A stretch of DNA of 64,000 nt from Viridibacillus arvi (GCF_001274945.1 NZ_LILB01000005.1:1346312-1410311), one strand, 5' to 3'. Shown: positions 1 to 9,471, counted from the first letter of the stretch. Notes: generated by a model not told the origin, from the letters alone. Made by a program: numbers and translations.

Positions 1-220
1 ATTCCTTCGGTGAGAAATGTTTAATATTTTGTTCTTCGATAAGTACTTGACCATTTGTTGATGGCAAGATACCACTTATCACTTTTAATAATGTGGATTT
101 GCCGCTACCATTTGGTCCTAATACACCAAGAATTTCGCCCTTTTTCACGGTAAACGAAACCTCTTGAATTATTGGTCTGGTGGCGTCATAGCCTCCAGTA
201 ATATTTTCTACAGTAAGCAT
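1..220 (-). CDS. btuD: Cobalamin ABC transporter ATP-binding protein (BtuD-like), partial
   Basis: This is the first 73 codons of an ABC-transporter ATPase; the rest lies beyond the left edge. Translation from the ATG at 218-220 gives a typical N-terminus with the Walker A motif GPNGSGKST at about residues 36-44. The start lies two bases after the stop of the FecCD-type permease gene, so it is the third gene of a binding protein-permease-ATPase operon. It should couple ATP hydrolysis to vitamin B12 import on the cytoplasmic face. The substrate is inferred from the B12 riboswitch upstream of the operon, because the ATPase sequence alone does not separate B12 from iron-siderophore importers. 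Confidence 0.85.
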   Translation of the reverse strand, partial: MLTVENITGGYDATRPIIQEVSFTVKKGEILGVLGPNGSGKSTLLKVISGILPSTNGQVLIEEQNIKHFSPKE

Positions 221-222
221 AC

Positions 223-1218
223 TTACGCACCTTTCGTTCTTCTTTGTCGGAAAAAGATATATGAAAATACTGGTGCCCCAATAAGTGCAGTAATGACACC
301 TATTGGTAACTCTGTTGGCGAAATAATCGTACGAGCAAATAAATCACAAACAATTAATAATGATGCCCCATTTAAAAACGATAAAGGCAACAAATGACGG
401 TGATCTGCCCCAAATAAAAGTCGTGTCATATGGGGTACAACGAGTCCAACAAAGCCAATTGTTCCAGAGACTGCAACTGCAGCACCTGTTAACATAGATC
501 CACCTATTAATATCAGAATTTTACTTTTCTTTACGTCAACACCAAGATACTTGGCACGTTCTTCTCCAAATAACATCGCATTTAATTCACGACGGTTTAA
601 CCATAGTAAAAATGATCCGATGAGTACAAAAGGCCACACCATCTTGACATATGGCCATCCACGCATTGAAACACTTCCCATAAGCCATCCAATGATTTGC
701 CGTAACTCATCACCTGTTAAGGCAATTAACAATGAAATTAATGCACCTAAAAATGAACTCACGATAATCCCTGTTAAAATTAGCGTTTCCATTTTCATAG
801 TACGATCAACTAATCGTGCAAAAGCCATTACACCCATCATCGCCAGTAAGGCCCCTAGCATGCTGAAGGCTGGTAATGTGTATATACCAAAAATAGGGGT
901 CGAAATGCCGAAAAAGAGCGTCACCACAGCACCTACCGAGGCACCGGATGACACTCCTAACGTATACGGATCGGCGAGAGGATTCTTCAGCAATCCTTGG
1001 AAAGCAGCACCCGCAATTGCCAGTGAGGCTCCTACTAACCCTGCAAGCACAACACGTGGCATGCGTATTTTCCACAATATATTCGTCGCTGTTGGATCCG
1101 CTGCCGTATTCCATAACGTACTAATTGGTACTTTTACAGAACCAATTGATACACCTAGCCAAATGCTAACAATTAAAATCACAAAGGCTATGATGTACCC
1201 TAAAATAGTTTTCTTCAC
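223..1218 (-). CDS. btuC: Cobalamin ABC transporter permease (BtuC/FecCD family)
   Basis: A 331-residue integral membrane protein with an N-terminal signal-anchor-like helix and about nine to ten hydrophobic helices, the usual size for FecCD/BtuC permeases. Family hallmarks are visible: RMPRVVLAGLVGASLAIAG near residues 53-71, a GLLKNPLADPYTLG loop, and GFVGLVVPHMTRLL near residue 255, the loop that contacts the ATPase. Its ATG overlaps the stop of the binding-protein gene by four bases (ATGA), so the two are translationally coupled. It forms the membrane channel for B12. An iron-siderophore substrate would be the alternative from sequence alone, but the riboswitch favours B12. Confidence 0.88.
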   Translation of the reverse strand: MKKTILGYIIAFVILIVSIWLGVSIGSVKVPISTLWNTAADPTATNILWKIRMPRVVLAGLVGASLAIAGAAFQGLLKNPLADPYTLGVSSGASVGAVVTLFFGISTPIFGIYTLPAFSMLGALLAMMGVMAFARLVDRTMKMETLILTGIIVSSFLGALISLLIALTGDELRQIIGWLMGSVSMRGWPYVKMVWPFVLIGSFLLWLNRRELNAMLFGEERAKYLGVDVKKSKILILIGGSMLTGAAVAVSGTIGFVGLVVPHMTRLLFGADHRHLLPLSFLNGASLLIVCDLFARTIISPTELPIGVITALIGAPVFSYIFFRQRRTKGA

Positions 1219-2171
1219 TCAAAAGCCTCTGGATATACTGCTTTTGCAATGACCTCTAATCCTTCAGCAAGACGAGGACCTGTACGGCTTGTTAAGTTCG
1301 CATCAACTTGAATAACTGCATCATTTTTAACAGCTGTAATACTATCGAATCCTTGGCGTTTTTTCACCTTCTCGACAATATCTTTTACATAGTCATATTT
1401 CACAATAATTGTATCTGGATTTCGTTTCACAATTTCTTCAGCGTCAATTTTGAACCAACCTGTTTGATCTGCTGTGACGTTTTTAATATTAGCTAGGTCA
1501 AACATTTCTTGCATAAATGTATCTTTACCTGCTGTGTAAATATCAGGTTCGTCTGATGTTTCCACGAATGCTGATTTTTGTTTTACATCTTTCACTTTAG
1601 CTTGTACTTCTTTTACTTTTGCTTTCATATCAGCAGTAATCTTTTTAGCCTCATCCGCTTTACCAGTAATGTGGCCTATTTGTTCTATTGTTTTATACGT
1701 TTCCTCAAAATTACCAGCATTTTTTACAACGAAAACTTTTAATCCTGCGTCACGTAATTGTTGGAGACCTGCTTCTGAAGTACCTAGAAGTGTTTCGTGT
1801 GCGAAAACAACGTCTGGATTTAAGCTAATAATTTTCTCGGCGTCAAATTCCATGCCACCGATTTTTTCTTTTTTCGTTGCCGCTTCAGGATAATCATCAT
1901 TATCCGATACAGCAGTAATATCTTTTTCTAAACCTAACGCGAAAAGAATCTCTGTATTACTTGGCACTAAAGTAATGATGCTCTTTGGTGCTTCTGTAAA
2001 TTTTACATCATTACCAAGTGCATCAGTCTCTGTTAATGGATATCCTGCTACCTGTTGCTCTGTTGCTGGCTCACTACTTTCCTTTTTCTTTGTATCTTCC
2101 GTTTGGCCACAGCCTACTAATACGCCTAGTGCTAAAACGATCACTAAACAAAATTGCCATATTTTCTTCAT
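1215..2171 (-). CDS. btuF: Cobalamin-binding lipoprotein (BtuF-like)
   Basis: A substrate-binding lipoprotein of the class III periplasmic-binding fold, about 318 residues. The signal peptide ends in a lipobox LVGC about 21 residues in, so the protein should be anchored to the outer face of the membrane. The mature part begins with a variable charged linker, then TDALGNDVKFTEAPKSIITL, the typical start of the BtuF/FhuD domain, followed by a long helical linker around KITADMKAKVKEVQ. A longer frame begins at 2192. The ATG at 2171 is preferred because AAGGAGG lies eight bases before it, and in the longer version it would be inside the gene. It is the first gene of the riboswitch-controlled operon. 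Confidence 0.87.
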   Translation of the reverse strand: MKKIWQFCLVIVLALGVLVGCGQTEDTKKKESSEPATEQQVAGYPLTETDALGNDVKFTEAPKSIITLVPSNTEILFALGLEKDITAVSDNDDYPEAATKKEKIGGMEFDAEKIISLNPDVVFAHETLLGTSEAGLQQLRDAGLKVFVVKNAGNFEETYKTIEQIGHITGKADEAKKITADMKAKVKEVQAKVKDVKQKSAFVETSDEPDIYTAGKDTFMQEMFDLANIKNVTADQTGWFKIDAEEIVKRNPDTIIVKYDYVKDIVEKVKKRQGFDSITAVKNDAVIQVDANLTSRTGPRLAEGLEVIAKAVYPEAFE

Positions 2172-2192
2172 TTGCATTTCCTCCTTGTTCAT

Positions 2193-2222
2193 AAAAAAAT
2201 CTCTCGTTTTGCGACGAGAGAT
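2193..2222 (-). terminator. Riboswitch-controlled intrinsic terminator before btuF
   Basis: On the minus strand a perfect 9-bp stem (ATCTCTCGT paired with ACGAGAGAT, loop about 5 nt) is followed by seven T residues, ending only 21 bases before the btuF start. Its position between the B12 aptamer and the gene makes it the expression platform: B12 binding should favour termination. Confidence 0.85.
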
Positions 2223-2299
2223 ACGATGACAGTGAATTTATACATAGTAGTACTTAAAATGCACTTTTACTGACACCATCTCTATCCGCGTAGTTCTAA

Positions 2300-2465
2300 T
2301 TGGTGGTCTCCATGTTGGTAGGTATCCTGGCTCGTGATCACAGCTTGCCGTGCCTTCCCAAAACGTTAAGCTTTAGTGACAAATTACGACTTACTCACAC
2401 ATACAGTGGCGGGACCGCGTCGGATTTACACCGACTTCCCTTTTCTCTTTACCAAATCAAAGTAA
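2300..2465 (-). promoter_or_regulatory. Cobalamin (B12) riboswitch aptamer
   Basis: Read on the minus strand the region carries the conserved order of a cobalamin riboswitch. It begins with GGGAAGTCGGTGTAAATCCG (2425-2444), then GCGGTCCCGCCACTGT, then a variable arm. It ends with the B12 box AGCCAGGATACCTACC at 2317-2332, against the family consensus AGCCAGGAGACCTGCC. It lies between a good promoter (2514-2541) and the terminator at 2193-2222, so it should shut off btuFCD transcription when adenosylcobalamin is plentiful. The exact 5' edge is approximate. Confidence 0.95.
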
Positions 2466-2513
2466 AGAACCAACATGTCTCACAATATGCAATTTTTTAT
2501 TACATCCTGTACA

Positions 2514-2541
2514 ATTATACAGAAAATTAAATACTTGTCCA
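2514..2541 (-). promoter_or_regulatory. Sigma-A promoter of the btuFCD leader
   Basis: On the minus strand TGGACA (2536-2541; five of six to TTGACA) and a perfect TATAAT (2514-2519) are separated by 16 bases. Transcription would start near 2507, about 45 bases before the riboswitch core. Confidence 0.7.
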
Positions 2542-2663
2542 AGTTGTTACTAGGGTTGGTGAAACTATTAATACTAACACCTTGTGATATAAATCGATAA
2601 AGACTAGCCATTTTATCTTTAACTATACTCGAAATTTATATTTCATCTGTTCTTTATCTAAAC

Positions 2664-2712
2664 AAAAAGACTACTCCACACTTATTCAGTGCGAAATAGT
2701 CTTTTTTTTGTA
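2664..2712 (-). terminator. Terminator after argS
   Basis: An imperfect hairpin whose outer stem pairs AAAGACTA with TAGTCTTT and whose inner stem pairs CACT with AGTG, with T runs on both strands. It lies about 60 bases past the argS stop and can work in both directions. It resembles the longer palindrome at 53053-53095. Confidence 0.75.
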
Positions 2713-2769
2713 GGTACCTCTTGGGTTCATCAGCTATTCGGCATCAGTACAAAAAGGTTCCTTTTATAA

Positions 2770-4437
2770 TTACATTTTCTCAGGTGCTGATACGCCAATT
2801 AGTTTTAGTGCGTTGGCGATTGTTGTGCGAACTGCTGTAATTAGAGATAAACGTGCTTCTGAGCGATCTTTGTTGTCAGCATCTAATACTTTTTCAGCAT
2901 TGTAGAAGCTGTGGAAAGTTGCTGCTAGTTCTTGAATGTAGTTAGTAATACGGTGTGGTGTGCGATTCTTCGCAGCATCCGCAACAACTTGTGGGAAGTC
3001 CCCTACTTTTTTCAAGACATCAATTTCTTTCTCTGCATTAAGAAGATCTAAATGTTCTTCAGATGCTGCAAAGCCTTGTTCTTTTGCTTGGCGCAAGATT
3101 GAAGAAATACGAGCATGTGCATATTGTGCATAGTATACAGGGTTTTCATTTGATTGCTTAACAGCTAAGTCAAGGTCAAAGTCCATATGTGAATCACCAG
3201 CACGCATTGCAAAGTTGTAACGTACTGCATCTAAGCCGACTTCTTCTACAAGTTCACGTAAAGTAACCGCGTTACCTGTACGTTTACTCATTTTCACTTT
3301 TTCGCCGTCTTTCATTAAGTTCACCATTTGAATGATTTCAACTTCTAATGTGTCACGATCGTATCCAAGTGCTTCGATTGCTGCTTTCATACGTGGGATA
3401 TAGCCATGATGGTCTGCTCCCCAAATGTTGATAAGTTTAGTGAAACCACGTTGAATTTTATCTTCATGGTATGAAATATCTGGTGTTAAATATGTGTAAG
3501 AGCCGTCATTTTTAATAAGTACGCGATCTTTGTCGTCGCCAAATGTTGTCGAGCGGAACCAAGTAGCGCCTTCTTCTTCAAATACATGACCATTCGCACG
3601 AAGTTTTTCTAGAGCCATTTCAACTTTACCCGATTTATATAGTGATGTCTCAGAATACCAAACATCAAAGTCTACACGGAAGTTTGCTAAGTCTTTTTGT
3701 AATTTACCAAGCTCTAATTTCAAGCCATGTTCACGGAAAAATTCAAAGCGCTCTTCATCTGACTTACTTAAAATCGAATCACCAAACTCAGCAGCTAGTT
3801 TACCTGCGATGTCGATGATATCTTGACCATGATAACCATCTTCAGGCATAGTAGCTTCTAGACCTAACGCTTGTTTGTAGCGAGCTTCTAAAGATGCTGC
3901 TAAATTATTGATTTGATTACCTGCATCATTGATGTAGTATTCACGTGAGACATCATATCCTGCAAAGTCTAAAACGTTACATAATGAATCCCCTACAGAT
4001 GCTCCTCGAGCATGTCCTAAATGAAGGTCACCAGTTGGGTTAGCTGATACAAATTCAACTTGCACCTTTTCATTAGCGCCAGCTAGTGAACGTCCATATT
4101 CAGCGCCTTGCGCTAAAACAGTTGTGATTACTTCCGCTAAATAGTCTTTACGTAACACAATATTCATAAAACCAGGACCTGCGATATCGATCTTCTCAAT
4201 AGCAGTACCTGTAGTATCAAGGTTTTCTATAATAGCTTCCGCGATTGCACGTGGTGGCTTCTTCGCTAATTTTGTAAGTTGCATAGCTATATTAGTTGCA
4301 TAGTCGCCATTCGTCTTATCCTTTGGTGTTTCTAAGTGTATATTCAATGTTGATGTATCTTCTAAAAGACCTGCTTTTGATACTGCTGCAAGAAGCGCTT
4401 CTTTAATCGCATGTTGCACTTGTTCTACTGCGTTCAT
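2770..4437 (-). CDS. argS: Arginyl-tRNA synthetase
   Basis: A class I aminoacyl-tRNA synthetase that charges tRNA-Arg in the cytoplasm. The 555-residue product is the family's normal length. It has an N-terminal Add1 domain (about 1-100), the HIGH-type motif HLGH at residues 139-142 preceded by [10 protein letters not shown], and KMSK at residues 382-385 followed by [12 protein letters not shown]. The C-terminal DALR anticodon-binding domain contains [16 protein letters not shown] near residue 440. It overlaps the last base of the upstream ywiB gene, so both should be made from one transcript, as in B. subtilis. The final residues ([11 protein letters not shown]) are typical of the family. 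Confidence 0.98.
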   Translation of the reverse strand: MNAVEQVQHAIKEALLAAVSKAGLLEDTSTLNIHLETPKDKTNGDYATNIAMQLTKLAKKPPRAIAEAIIENLDTTGTAIEKIDIAGPGFMNIVLRKDYLAEVITTVLAQGAEYGRSLAGANEKVQVEFVSANPTGDLHLGHARGASVGDSLCNVLDFAGYDVSREYYINDAGNQINNLAASLEARYKQALGLEATMPEDGYHGQDIIDIAGKLAAEFGDSILSKSDEERFEFFREHGLKLELGKLQKDLANFRVDFDVWYSETSLYKSGKVEMALEKLRANGHVFEEEGATWFRSTTFGDDKDRVLIKNDGSYTYLTPDISYHEDKIQRGFTKLINIWGADHHGYIPRMKAAIEALGYDRDTLEVEIIQMVNLMKDGEKVKMSKRTGNAVTLRELVEEVGLDAVRYNFAMRAGDSHMDFDLDLAVKQSNENPVYYAQYAHARISSILRQAKEQGFAASEEHLDLLNAEKEIDVLKKVGDFPQVVADAAKNRTPHRITNYIQELAATFHSFYNAEKVLDADNKDRSEARLSLITAVRTTIANALKLIGVSAPEKM

Positions 4438-4874
4438 TATTTTCCCTCCGAGTAATTAATTTCTAAAGTATAATCGCCTACTGATTGTCCACCAATGATT
4501 AGATCATAGTTTAAATAAAATCTTCCGCTCGTTTTACTGTCATGCGGTTCGAATAGCATGTCCTTCGTATACGTCACGATTGGTAATGCACCGAATTCAC
4601 TATCATAATGGCCGTTTTGTTCATGATTAAGTAAAAATGGCATACGCATTTTCACATCACCATTCCGAAGAATAACTGCCTCATTATTACCGAATTTTAA
4701 AGTTGAACGAATATGTTTATCTTCTTGAACTTCTTCATATTGTAAGTACGTTTGGTCCCTTTTTTGAACTATCGTACCTTCTGACCAAAGCTCATAAGTT
4801 TCAGCTTCTGTTTCAGATTGTCGAATTGTCGTTTTTAACTTTAATTTTACGGGTGCTTTAAGTTCACTAGCCAT
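4437..4874 (-). CDS. ywiB: DUF1934 family protein YwiB
   Basis: A 145-residue cytoplasmic protein of the DUF1934/YwiB family, found next to argS across Bacillaceae. The predicted fold is a small lipocalin-like beta-barrel; its function is not known. The start at 4874 is chosen because GGAGG lies nine bases upstream. The longer frame from 4895 would place that site inside the gene. A promoter with TTGAAA and TATAAT 18 bases apart lies just upstream (4914-4943). The gene abuts argS, so it is probably the first gene of a two-gene operon. Confidence 0.9.
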   Translation of the reverse strand: MASELKAPVKLKLKTTIRQSETEAETYELWSEGTIVQKRDQTYLQYEEVQEDKHIRSTLKFGNNEAVILRNGDVKMRMPFLLNHEQNGHYDSEFGALPIVTYTKDMLFEPHDSKTSGRFYLNYDLIIGGQSVGDYTLEINYSEGK

Positions 4875-4913
4875 ACTTATGGGCCTCCGTTCCATTCTTT
4901 ATATAACCTTCTT

Positions 4914-4943
4914 ATTATAGGTTAGATTCGCTTGTTTTTTCAA
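4914..4943 (-). promoter_or_regulatory. Sigma-A promoter of ywiB-argS
   Basis: On the minus strand TTGAAA (4938-4943) and TATAAT (4914-4919) lie 18 bases apart. The expected start of transcription is near 4907, leaving a leader of about 30 bases with the GGAGG site of ywiB. Confidence 0.65.
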
Positions 4944-5095
4944 GGTGCAAGTAAATTTAGGACAAACAGTGGGTTCTTTATAATCACTACCTCTCACTAC
5001 CTTATGTCGTTTTATAGGGAAAACATAATTATTTTAATTTCCCTTGTAAAATTGAATGTTATAATGGAGGGATAAAATGGTAGGAGAGAATCTAT

Positions 5096-6181
5096 ATGTT
5101 GCTCGAATTAGTCATTAATTTTTCGATTTTATTTACTTTTGTTATATTTTCATATTGGTTATACGAGTCTTTAGAACCTTATCAAGATAGTTTTATTGAG
5201 CTGCAACCTTGGATCGTCGGTCTTGTAGCTGGACTTACTGGTTTACTTTTGATGGGCACGGCTGTACATTACCAAAATGATATTATTAGTGATGGTCGTT
5301 TTATTAGTATCTTACTCAGTGGATTGCTCGGTGGCCCAATTGCTATTGCTTTGTCCTCGCTCATCATTGGGGTTTTTCGAATTTATGTGTTTGGCTTATC
5401 AGAAACGTCTATTTTTGGAGGATTAAATATTTTAGTAATTGGTGGTGTTATCGCATTAATTTCAATTAAAAGACCAATTACTTTCCGCAATATCTATTTC
5501 TATTTCACTTATATCGTTTTCCAAGTTTGCATTGTTTTCTATATTCTTTCAGATACCAAGATAAATGGCTTACAAAATGTTATTCAAACAGCACTTTTTT
5601 ATATCGTGTCATTTTACATAACTTTACTTGTATTAAAATCAATTCGAAATCAATTTATTCGTATGCGAGAAACCGAAAAAATGGCAGAAACAGATTACTT
5701 AACTGGACTGCCGAATAATCGACGCTTCCAGCAAATAATAGATGATTTACTCTCTAATAACGTCCCTTTTTCATTGATATTAATTGATATCGACTCTTTT
5801 AAAAAAGTTAATAAAACGTATGGTCATCCTGTTGGTGATGAAATTTTACAACAAATTGGTACACAGTTAAAAAACTATGTGAAAACGATTAATGCAGAAG
5901 CTGCTAGGATTAGTGGCGAAGAATTTTATATTGTTTGTAAAGAGGCTGCGCCTGCCTATGGCATACATTATGCAAATTTAATTCAATCACAAATTGCCAA
6001 AACACCACTTGTTGTGTCTACTGGCTATGTAATTCCAATTACTGTTTCCATTGGTATTTGTTCATATCCTGACAATGGCAATACTTCAAAAGAACTCGCA
6101 TTTTCGGCGGATAAGGCCATCATGCAAGCAATAGCAAGAGGTTCAAACCAACTCGTTCACTTTAACCAATTGAATAATTAA
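5096..6181 (+). CDS. Membrane GGDEF-domain protein (putative diguanylate cyclase)
   Basis: A 361-residue protein with five to six hydrophobic segments in residues 5-185, resembling the 5TM-5TMR_LYT sensor of LytS-type proteins (GLLGGPIAIALSSLIIGVFRI near 77-95). A cytoplasmic GGDEF domain follows at about residues 195-360. The domain shows TDYLTGLPNNRRF (199-211) and DIDSFKKVNKTYGH (231-244), but the signature loop reads SGEEF (273-277) instead of GGDEF/GGEEF. If active it makes cyclic di-GMP; the Gly-to-Ser change at the first position makes activity uncertain. The start has AGGAGAG seven bases upstream, and an extended -10 (TGTTATAAT) ends at 5065. It is monocistronic, with a terminator at 6195. 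Confidence 0.88.
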   Translation: MLLELVINFSILFTFVIFSYWLYESLEPYQDSFIELQPWIVGLVAGLTGLLLMGTAVHYQNDIISDGRFISILLSGLLGGPIAIALSSLIIGVFRIYVFGLSETSIFGGLNILVIGGVIALISIKRPITFRNIYFYFTYIVFQVCIVFYILSDTKINGLQNVIQTALFYIVSFYITLLVLKSIRNQFIRMRETEKMAETDYLTGLPNNRRFQQIIDDLLSNNVPFSLILIDIDSFKKVNKTYGHPVGDEILQQIGTQLKNYVKTINAEAARISGEEFYIVCKEAAPAYGIHYANLIQSQIAKTPLVVSTGYVIPITVSIGICSYPDNGNTSKELAFSADKAIMQAIARGSNQLVHFNQLNN

Positions 6182-6194
6182 TATTATTATATTA

Positions 6195-6227
6195 AAACGC
6201 TAAGAGAATTCACCCTTAGCGTTTTTT
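6195..6227 (+). terminator. Terminator after the GGDEF gene
   Basis: AACGCTAAG pairs with CTTAGCGTT around a 10-base loop and is followed by six T residues, 14 bases past the stop. Confidence 0.88.
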
Positions 6228-6335
6228 GTTGTCGCCAATAATTACCAAATTAATCCTTTTAAATTTTTTTCGTCCGTTTATTTTACATAGAATCATCACA
6301 TACTATCGCTAAATTGGTGGAACGGAGCTGTTCTT

Positions 6336-8390
6336 ATGAATCGAGCAGACTATTGGCGAAAAAGAAGGGTGAATAAGCGCTGGAAACGCACTCTTATGTG
6401 GAGTGTCGTAGGTATTTCAGCTTTTTTAACAGTATTGCTGTCACTCAGAATATACGCACAAATTGCGGGTGCGCCTTCTCTCGCTGTTCCGAAGGCAACC
6501 GTTTTTTTAGATGCGGATGGGCATCGAGCTGGCGATAAATTTTCTATGGAACGTCGCTACTGGGTAAACCTAGATGAAATTTCTCCTTTTGTTGCACAAG
6601 CACTTATTGCAACGGAAGATAAAAATTTCTATTCGCATAACGGTTTTGATTACACCCGTATTGCAGGCGCATTATTGAAAGATGTTAAGGCAATGCGCAA
6701 AGTTGAAGGTGCGAGTACAATTACGCAGCAATATGCTCGCAATTTATATTTATCGCATGAGAAATCGTGGTTAAGGAAAGCAAATGAAGCACTCTATGCA
6801 TACCGTTTAGAAATCTTTTATGATAAGGATAAGATTTTGGAAGGCTACTTAAATACTGTTTACTTTGGACATGGTATGTATGGTATAGAAGCTGCAAGTA
6901 GATTTTATTTTGGGAAATCAGCAAAAGATTTAACTCTTTCTGAAGCTGCTTTACTAGTTGGGATTCCAAAAGGACCAGGTATTTATTCCCCTGCAGTTAA
7001 TAAAGAAAAATCAATAGGTCGTCAACAATTAATATTAAGTTTAATGTCTAACCAAAATGTTATTTCTGAAGAACAAGCAGAGAGAGCTAAGAACGAAACT
7101 CTTGATTTTAAATATGAGGAATGGGAAAATTCGAAATCACTAGCACCATACTTTTTAGATACAGCTTGGCAGGAAGCAAAAGATATACTGACTGAAAAGG
7201 GCCGTCGCTTTGAAGAAGGTGGTTGGGTAATCAAAACAACATTGAATACTTACCATCAAAAAGCTGCTGAAGAAGCTGTTGAGAAATCATTACCAAACGA
7301 TGAACTAGAAGTTGGCTTCGTTAGTATGGATCCATCTACAGGTTATATTACTGCTCTAGTCGGAGGACGACATTATTTAACAAGTACATTCAATAGGGTG
7401 ACACAAGCTAAAAGGCAACCTGGATCTGCTATTAAGCCATTTTTGTATAGTGCTGCACTGGAGAAAGGTTATACTCCTTTAACGTTTATGGATACTAGCC
7501 CTACCATTTTCACTTATGATGATGGACGCTCTAAGTACGAACCCAAAAATGTAAATGGCGAATTTGCGGATCATCCAATGTCTTTGGCACAAGCAATTGC
7601 TATATCGGATAATATCTACGCAGTGAAGACGTTTGAAACAATCGGCTATAAAGCATTCAGTAATGTACTGGATCGATTTAACATCCAAAGTAAATTACAA
7701 AATTCACCAGCGGTAGCTCTTGGTACTTCTGAAGTAAGCTTAATGAATTTAACTTCCGCTTATAACACATTAGCGGCAAAAGGTGTTCAAAAGAAACCAA
7801 CAACAATTATTTCAATTACAGATGCAAATGGCAAAGTTATTTATAAAGCAGAAAAGAAACAGAAACAGAAACAAGTGATTAGTTCAGATGATGCGTTTTT
7901 AATCACACAGTTGATGACTGGTATGTTCGATCCAGTCTTTAATGATTACGCACCGGCAACTGGGATTTCAATTCGTAACAAACAAACTAGACCTTATGCA
8001 GCAAAATCCGGTACAACTTTAACCGATCAAATGATGGTTGGTTTTACCCCTTCTTTAACTGCTGGTGTTTGGAATGGTTACGATAAAGGCAAACAAATGA
8101 CCAGTGCAGAAGATTCACGAGCTACAAAACAAATTTGGATTGATTTTATGGAAAAGGCACATGAAGGATTACCTAGTGAGCCATTTTTGGCACCCGATAA
8201 TATTGAAGGCGTAATTGTCGATGTAAAAACAGGTGGTCTCGCGACTTCAAGTTGTGATCAACAACGACTTGTATATATGAAAAAGAAAGATATCCCGAAA
8301 AAGCTATGTACAGATCCAAGTATTGTTAGTGATTTAACGAAGAAAGACGAAACATCTTGGCATCTATTTCCTTTTTCACTATTTGAATAA
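6336..8390 (+). CDS. pbpG: Class A penicillin-binding protein (glycosyltransferase/transpeptidase), PbpG-like
   Basis: A 684-residue bifunctional peptidoglycan synthase anchored by one N-terminal helix (about residues 20-42). The GT51 glycosyltransferase domain (about 60-235) contains the catalytic EDKNFY at 94-99 and GASTITQQ at 125-132. The transpeptidase domain (about 325-615) carries the serine motif SAIK at 364-367, SDN at 424-426 and KSGT at 557-560, so both active sites look intact. Size and the neighbouring ywhD and ywhB match B. subtilis pbpG (ywhE), a PBP active in spore peptidoglycan synthesis. The sporulation role is inferred from that match. A GGAG site lies upstream, and the gene ends in a strong terminator. 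Confidence 0.93.
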   Translation: MNRADYWRKRRVNKRWKRTLMWSVVGISAFLTVLLSLRIYAQIAGAPSLAVPKATVFLDADGHRAGDKFSMERRYWVNLDEISPFVAQALIATEDKNFYSHNGFDYTRIAGALLKDVKAMRKVEGASTITQQYARNLYLSHEKSWLRKANEALYAYRLEIFYDKDKILEGYLNTVYFGHGMYGIEAASRFYFGKSAKDLTLSEAALLVGIPKGPGIYSPAVNKEKSIGRQQLILSLMSNQNVISEEQAERAKNETLDFKYEEWENSKSLAPYFLDTAWQEAKDILTEKGRRFEEGGWVIKTTLNTYHQKAAEEAVEKSLPNDELEVGFVSMDPSTGYITALVGGRHYLTSTFNRVTQAKRQPGSAIKPFLYSAALEKGYTPLTFMDTSPTIFTYDDGRSKYEPKNVNGEFADHPMSLAQAIAISDNIYAVKTFETIGYKAFSNVLDRFNIQSKLQNSPAVALGTSEVSLMNLTSAYNTLAAKGVQKKPTTIISITDANGKVIYKAEKKQKQKQVISSDDAFLITQLMTGMFDPVFNDYAPATGISIRNKQTRPYAAKSGTTLTDQMMVGFTPSLTAGVWNGYDKGKQMTSAEDSRATKQIWIDFMEKAHEGLPSEPFLAPDNIEGVIVDVKTGGLATSSCDQQRLVYMKKKDIPKKLCTDPSIVSDLTKKDETSWHLFPFSLFE

Positions 8391-8443
8391 AAAAAGCTGC
8401 ATCTCCTAAGGAGTCCGTTATCCTTAGGAAGATGCAGCTTTTT
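8391..8443 (+). terminator. Strong terminator after pbpG
   Basis: A long near-perfect stem (AAAAAGCTGCATCTCCTAAG side against its complement, one mismatch) with an 8-base loop and T run, starting right at the pbpG stop. It can act on both strands. Confidence 0.9.
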
Positions 8444-8646
8444 GGTTCTCGAAAATATGAGTTACATGGGGCATCCGGCTTGGGTTTGTCAAAATGTCGC
8501 ATGTCTCTCATATCAAATCGGTTACCAGATGTCCTAGCTTACTTTCTTAAGTTGTAGTTAAAGTGTACTGCCTTTCAATGACAGTTTCAACCATGTATTG
8601 AAACCGGTTTATAATTGTCACACTTTGTTCAATTATTTTCAAAATT

Positions 8647-9162
8647 TTAGAAGGCTAATTGTTCACGTAATTCTTCTGAACTTAAAGACCACATTTTCTC
8701 GTTAAAGCCGTGTAAAAACTCGCCTAGCACTCGTTTTGACTCTTCGTCCATATGCTCTACAATGATATGACGTTTCATCGATTTATCCATTTTATTGACA
8801 TGGTCTGCTAAAATTTTATAACCACGACGTTTTTCCCTATTGACAACCATTTCACAAGCTGTTACACCAGCAAAATAAGCTCCACCTTCTTTATGATCGA
8901 TTGTCACCCATACTAGCCAATATGGTTTACCACCTGCTGAATCTTCTCGATTCGTTGTAAATTTAATACCTCTTTCAACATCACTACGTGCATGCATAGC
9001 CCCTACTTCTACAGTGGCTTTTTTTTCTTCAATATCAATAATGACCGGTGATACGTTCTCAAGAGTTAAAGAACCTACGCCAAATCCTTTATGTCCGTCT
9101 GTTGGATCGTTTTTAATAATCGTAAATCCTAATTTTTGTTTTGGTTTTTCTTCATTAGTCAT
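8647..9162 (-). CDS. ywhD: YwhD family protein
   Basis: A 171-residue soluble protein matching the YwhD family in length and composition; its function is unknown. The sequence is mixed alpha/beta with no membrane segment, signal peptide or obvious catalytic motif. A GGAGG site lies ten bases before the ATG. It is flanked by pbpG and divergently by ywhB, as in B. subtilis, but the metalloprotease gene ywhC that lies between ywhD and ywhB there is absent here. No clear terminator is visible after it on the minus strand; the pbpG hairpin could serve. Confidence 0.88.
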   Translation of the reverse strand: MTNEEKPKQKLGFTIIKNDPTDGHKGFGVGSLTLENVSPVIIDIEEKKATVEVGAMHARSDVERGIKFTTNREDSAGGKPYWLVWVTIDHKEGGAYFAGVTACEMVVNREKRRGYKILADHVNKMDKSMKRHIIVEHMDEESKRVLGEFLHGFNEKMWSLSSEELREQLAF

Positions 9163-9230
9163 TTCTCAAAATCCCTCCGTTCTGTTATTATAACGAATAT
9201 ACACTATATTTTAAATGAGGAGGACTCTTT

Positions 9231-9416
9231 ATGCCTATAGTAACAATAAAAATGCTTGAAGGTCGCACAGACGATCAAAAACGTGATTTGGTTGAAAAGG
9301 TAACAGCTGCAATTTCCGAGTCTGTAGATGCACCAAAAGAAAACATCTCAATTATCATCGAAGAAATGCAAAAATCACACTACGCTATTGGTGGCGTACG
9401 TAAGAGCGACCTTTAA
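9231..9416 (+). CDS. ywhB: 4-oxalocrotonate tautomerase family enzyme (YwhB)
   Basis: A 61-residue small tautomerase. The product begins MPIVTIKMLEGR, so removal of Met exposes the catalytic N-terminal proline, and an arginine occurs at position 12 as in active members. Such enzymes are hexamers that interconvert keto-enol isomers such as 2-hydroxymuconate. The physiological substrate in Bacillus is not established. GAGGAGG precedes the ATG, and a terminator follows at 9436. It is transcribed divergently from ywhD. Confidence 0.93.
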   Translation: MPIVTIKMLEGRTDDQKRDLVEKVTAAISESVDAPKENISIIIEEMQKSHYAIGGVRKSDL

Positions 9417-9435
9417 TAATATAGTTATCGTAAGT

Positions 9436-9467
9436 AGGGCTGTCCCTTTTTAGGGATGGCTTTTTTT
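9436..9467 (+). terminator. Terminator after ywhB
   Basis: AGGGCTGTCCCT pairs, with one G-T pair, with AGGGATGGCT and is followed by seven T residues. Confidence 0.85.
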
Positions 9468-9471
9468 GTAT

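Noticed and set aside
551-1252. Plus-strand frame of 233 residues opposite btuC
   Set aside because: It is the antisense shadow of a clear FecCD permease, with no ribosome site and no domain.
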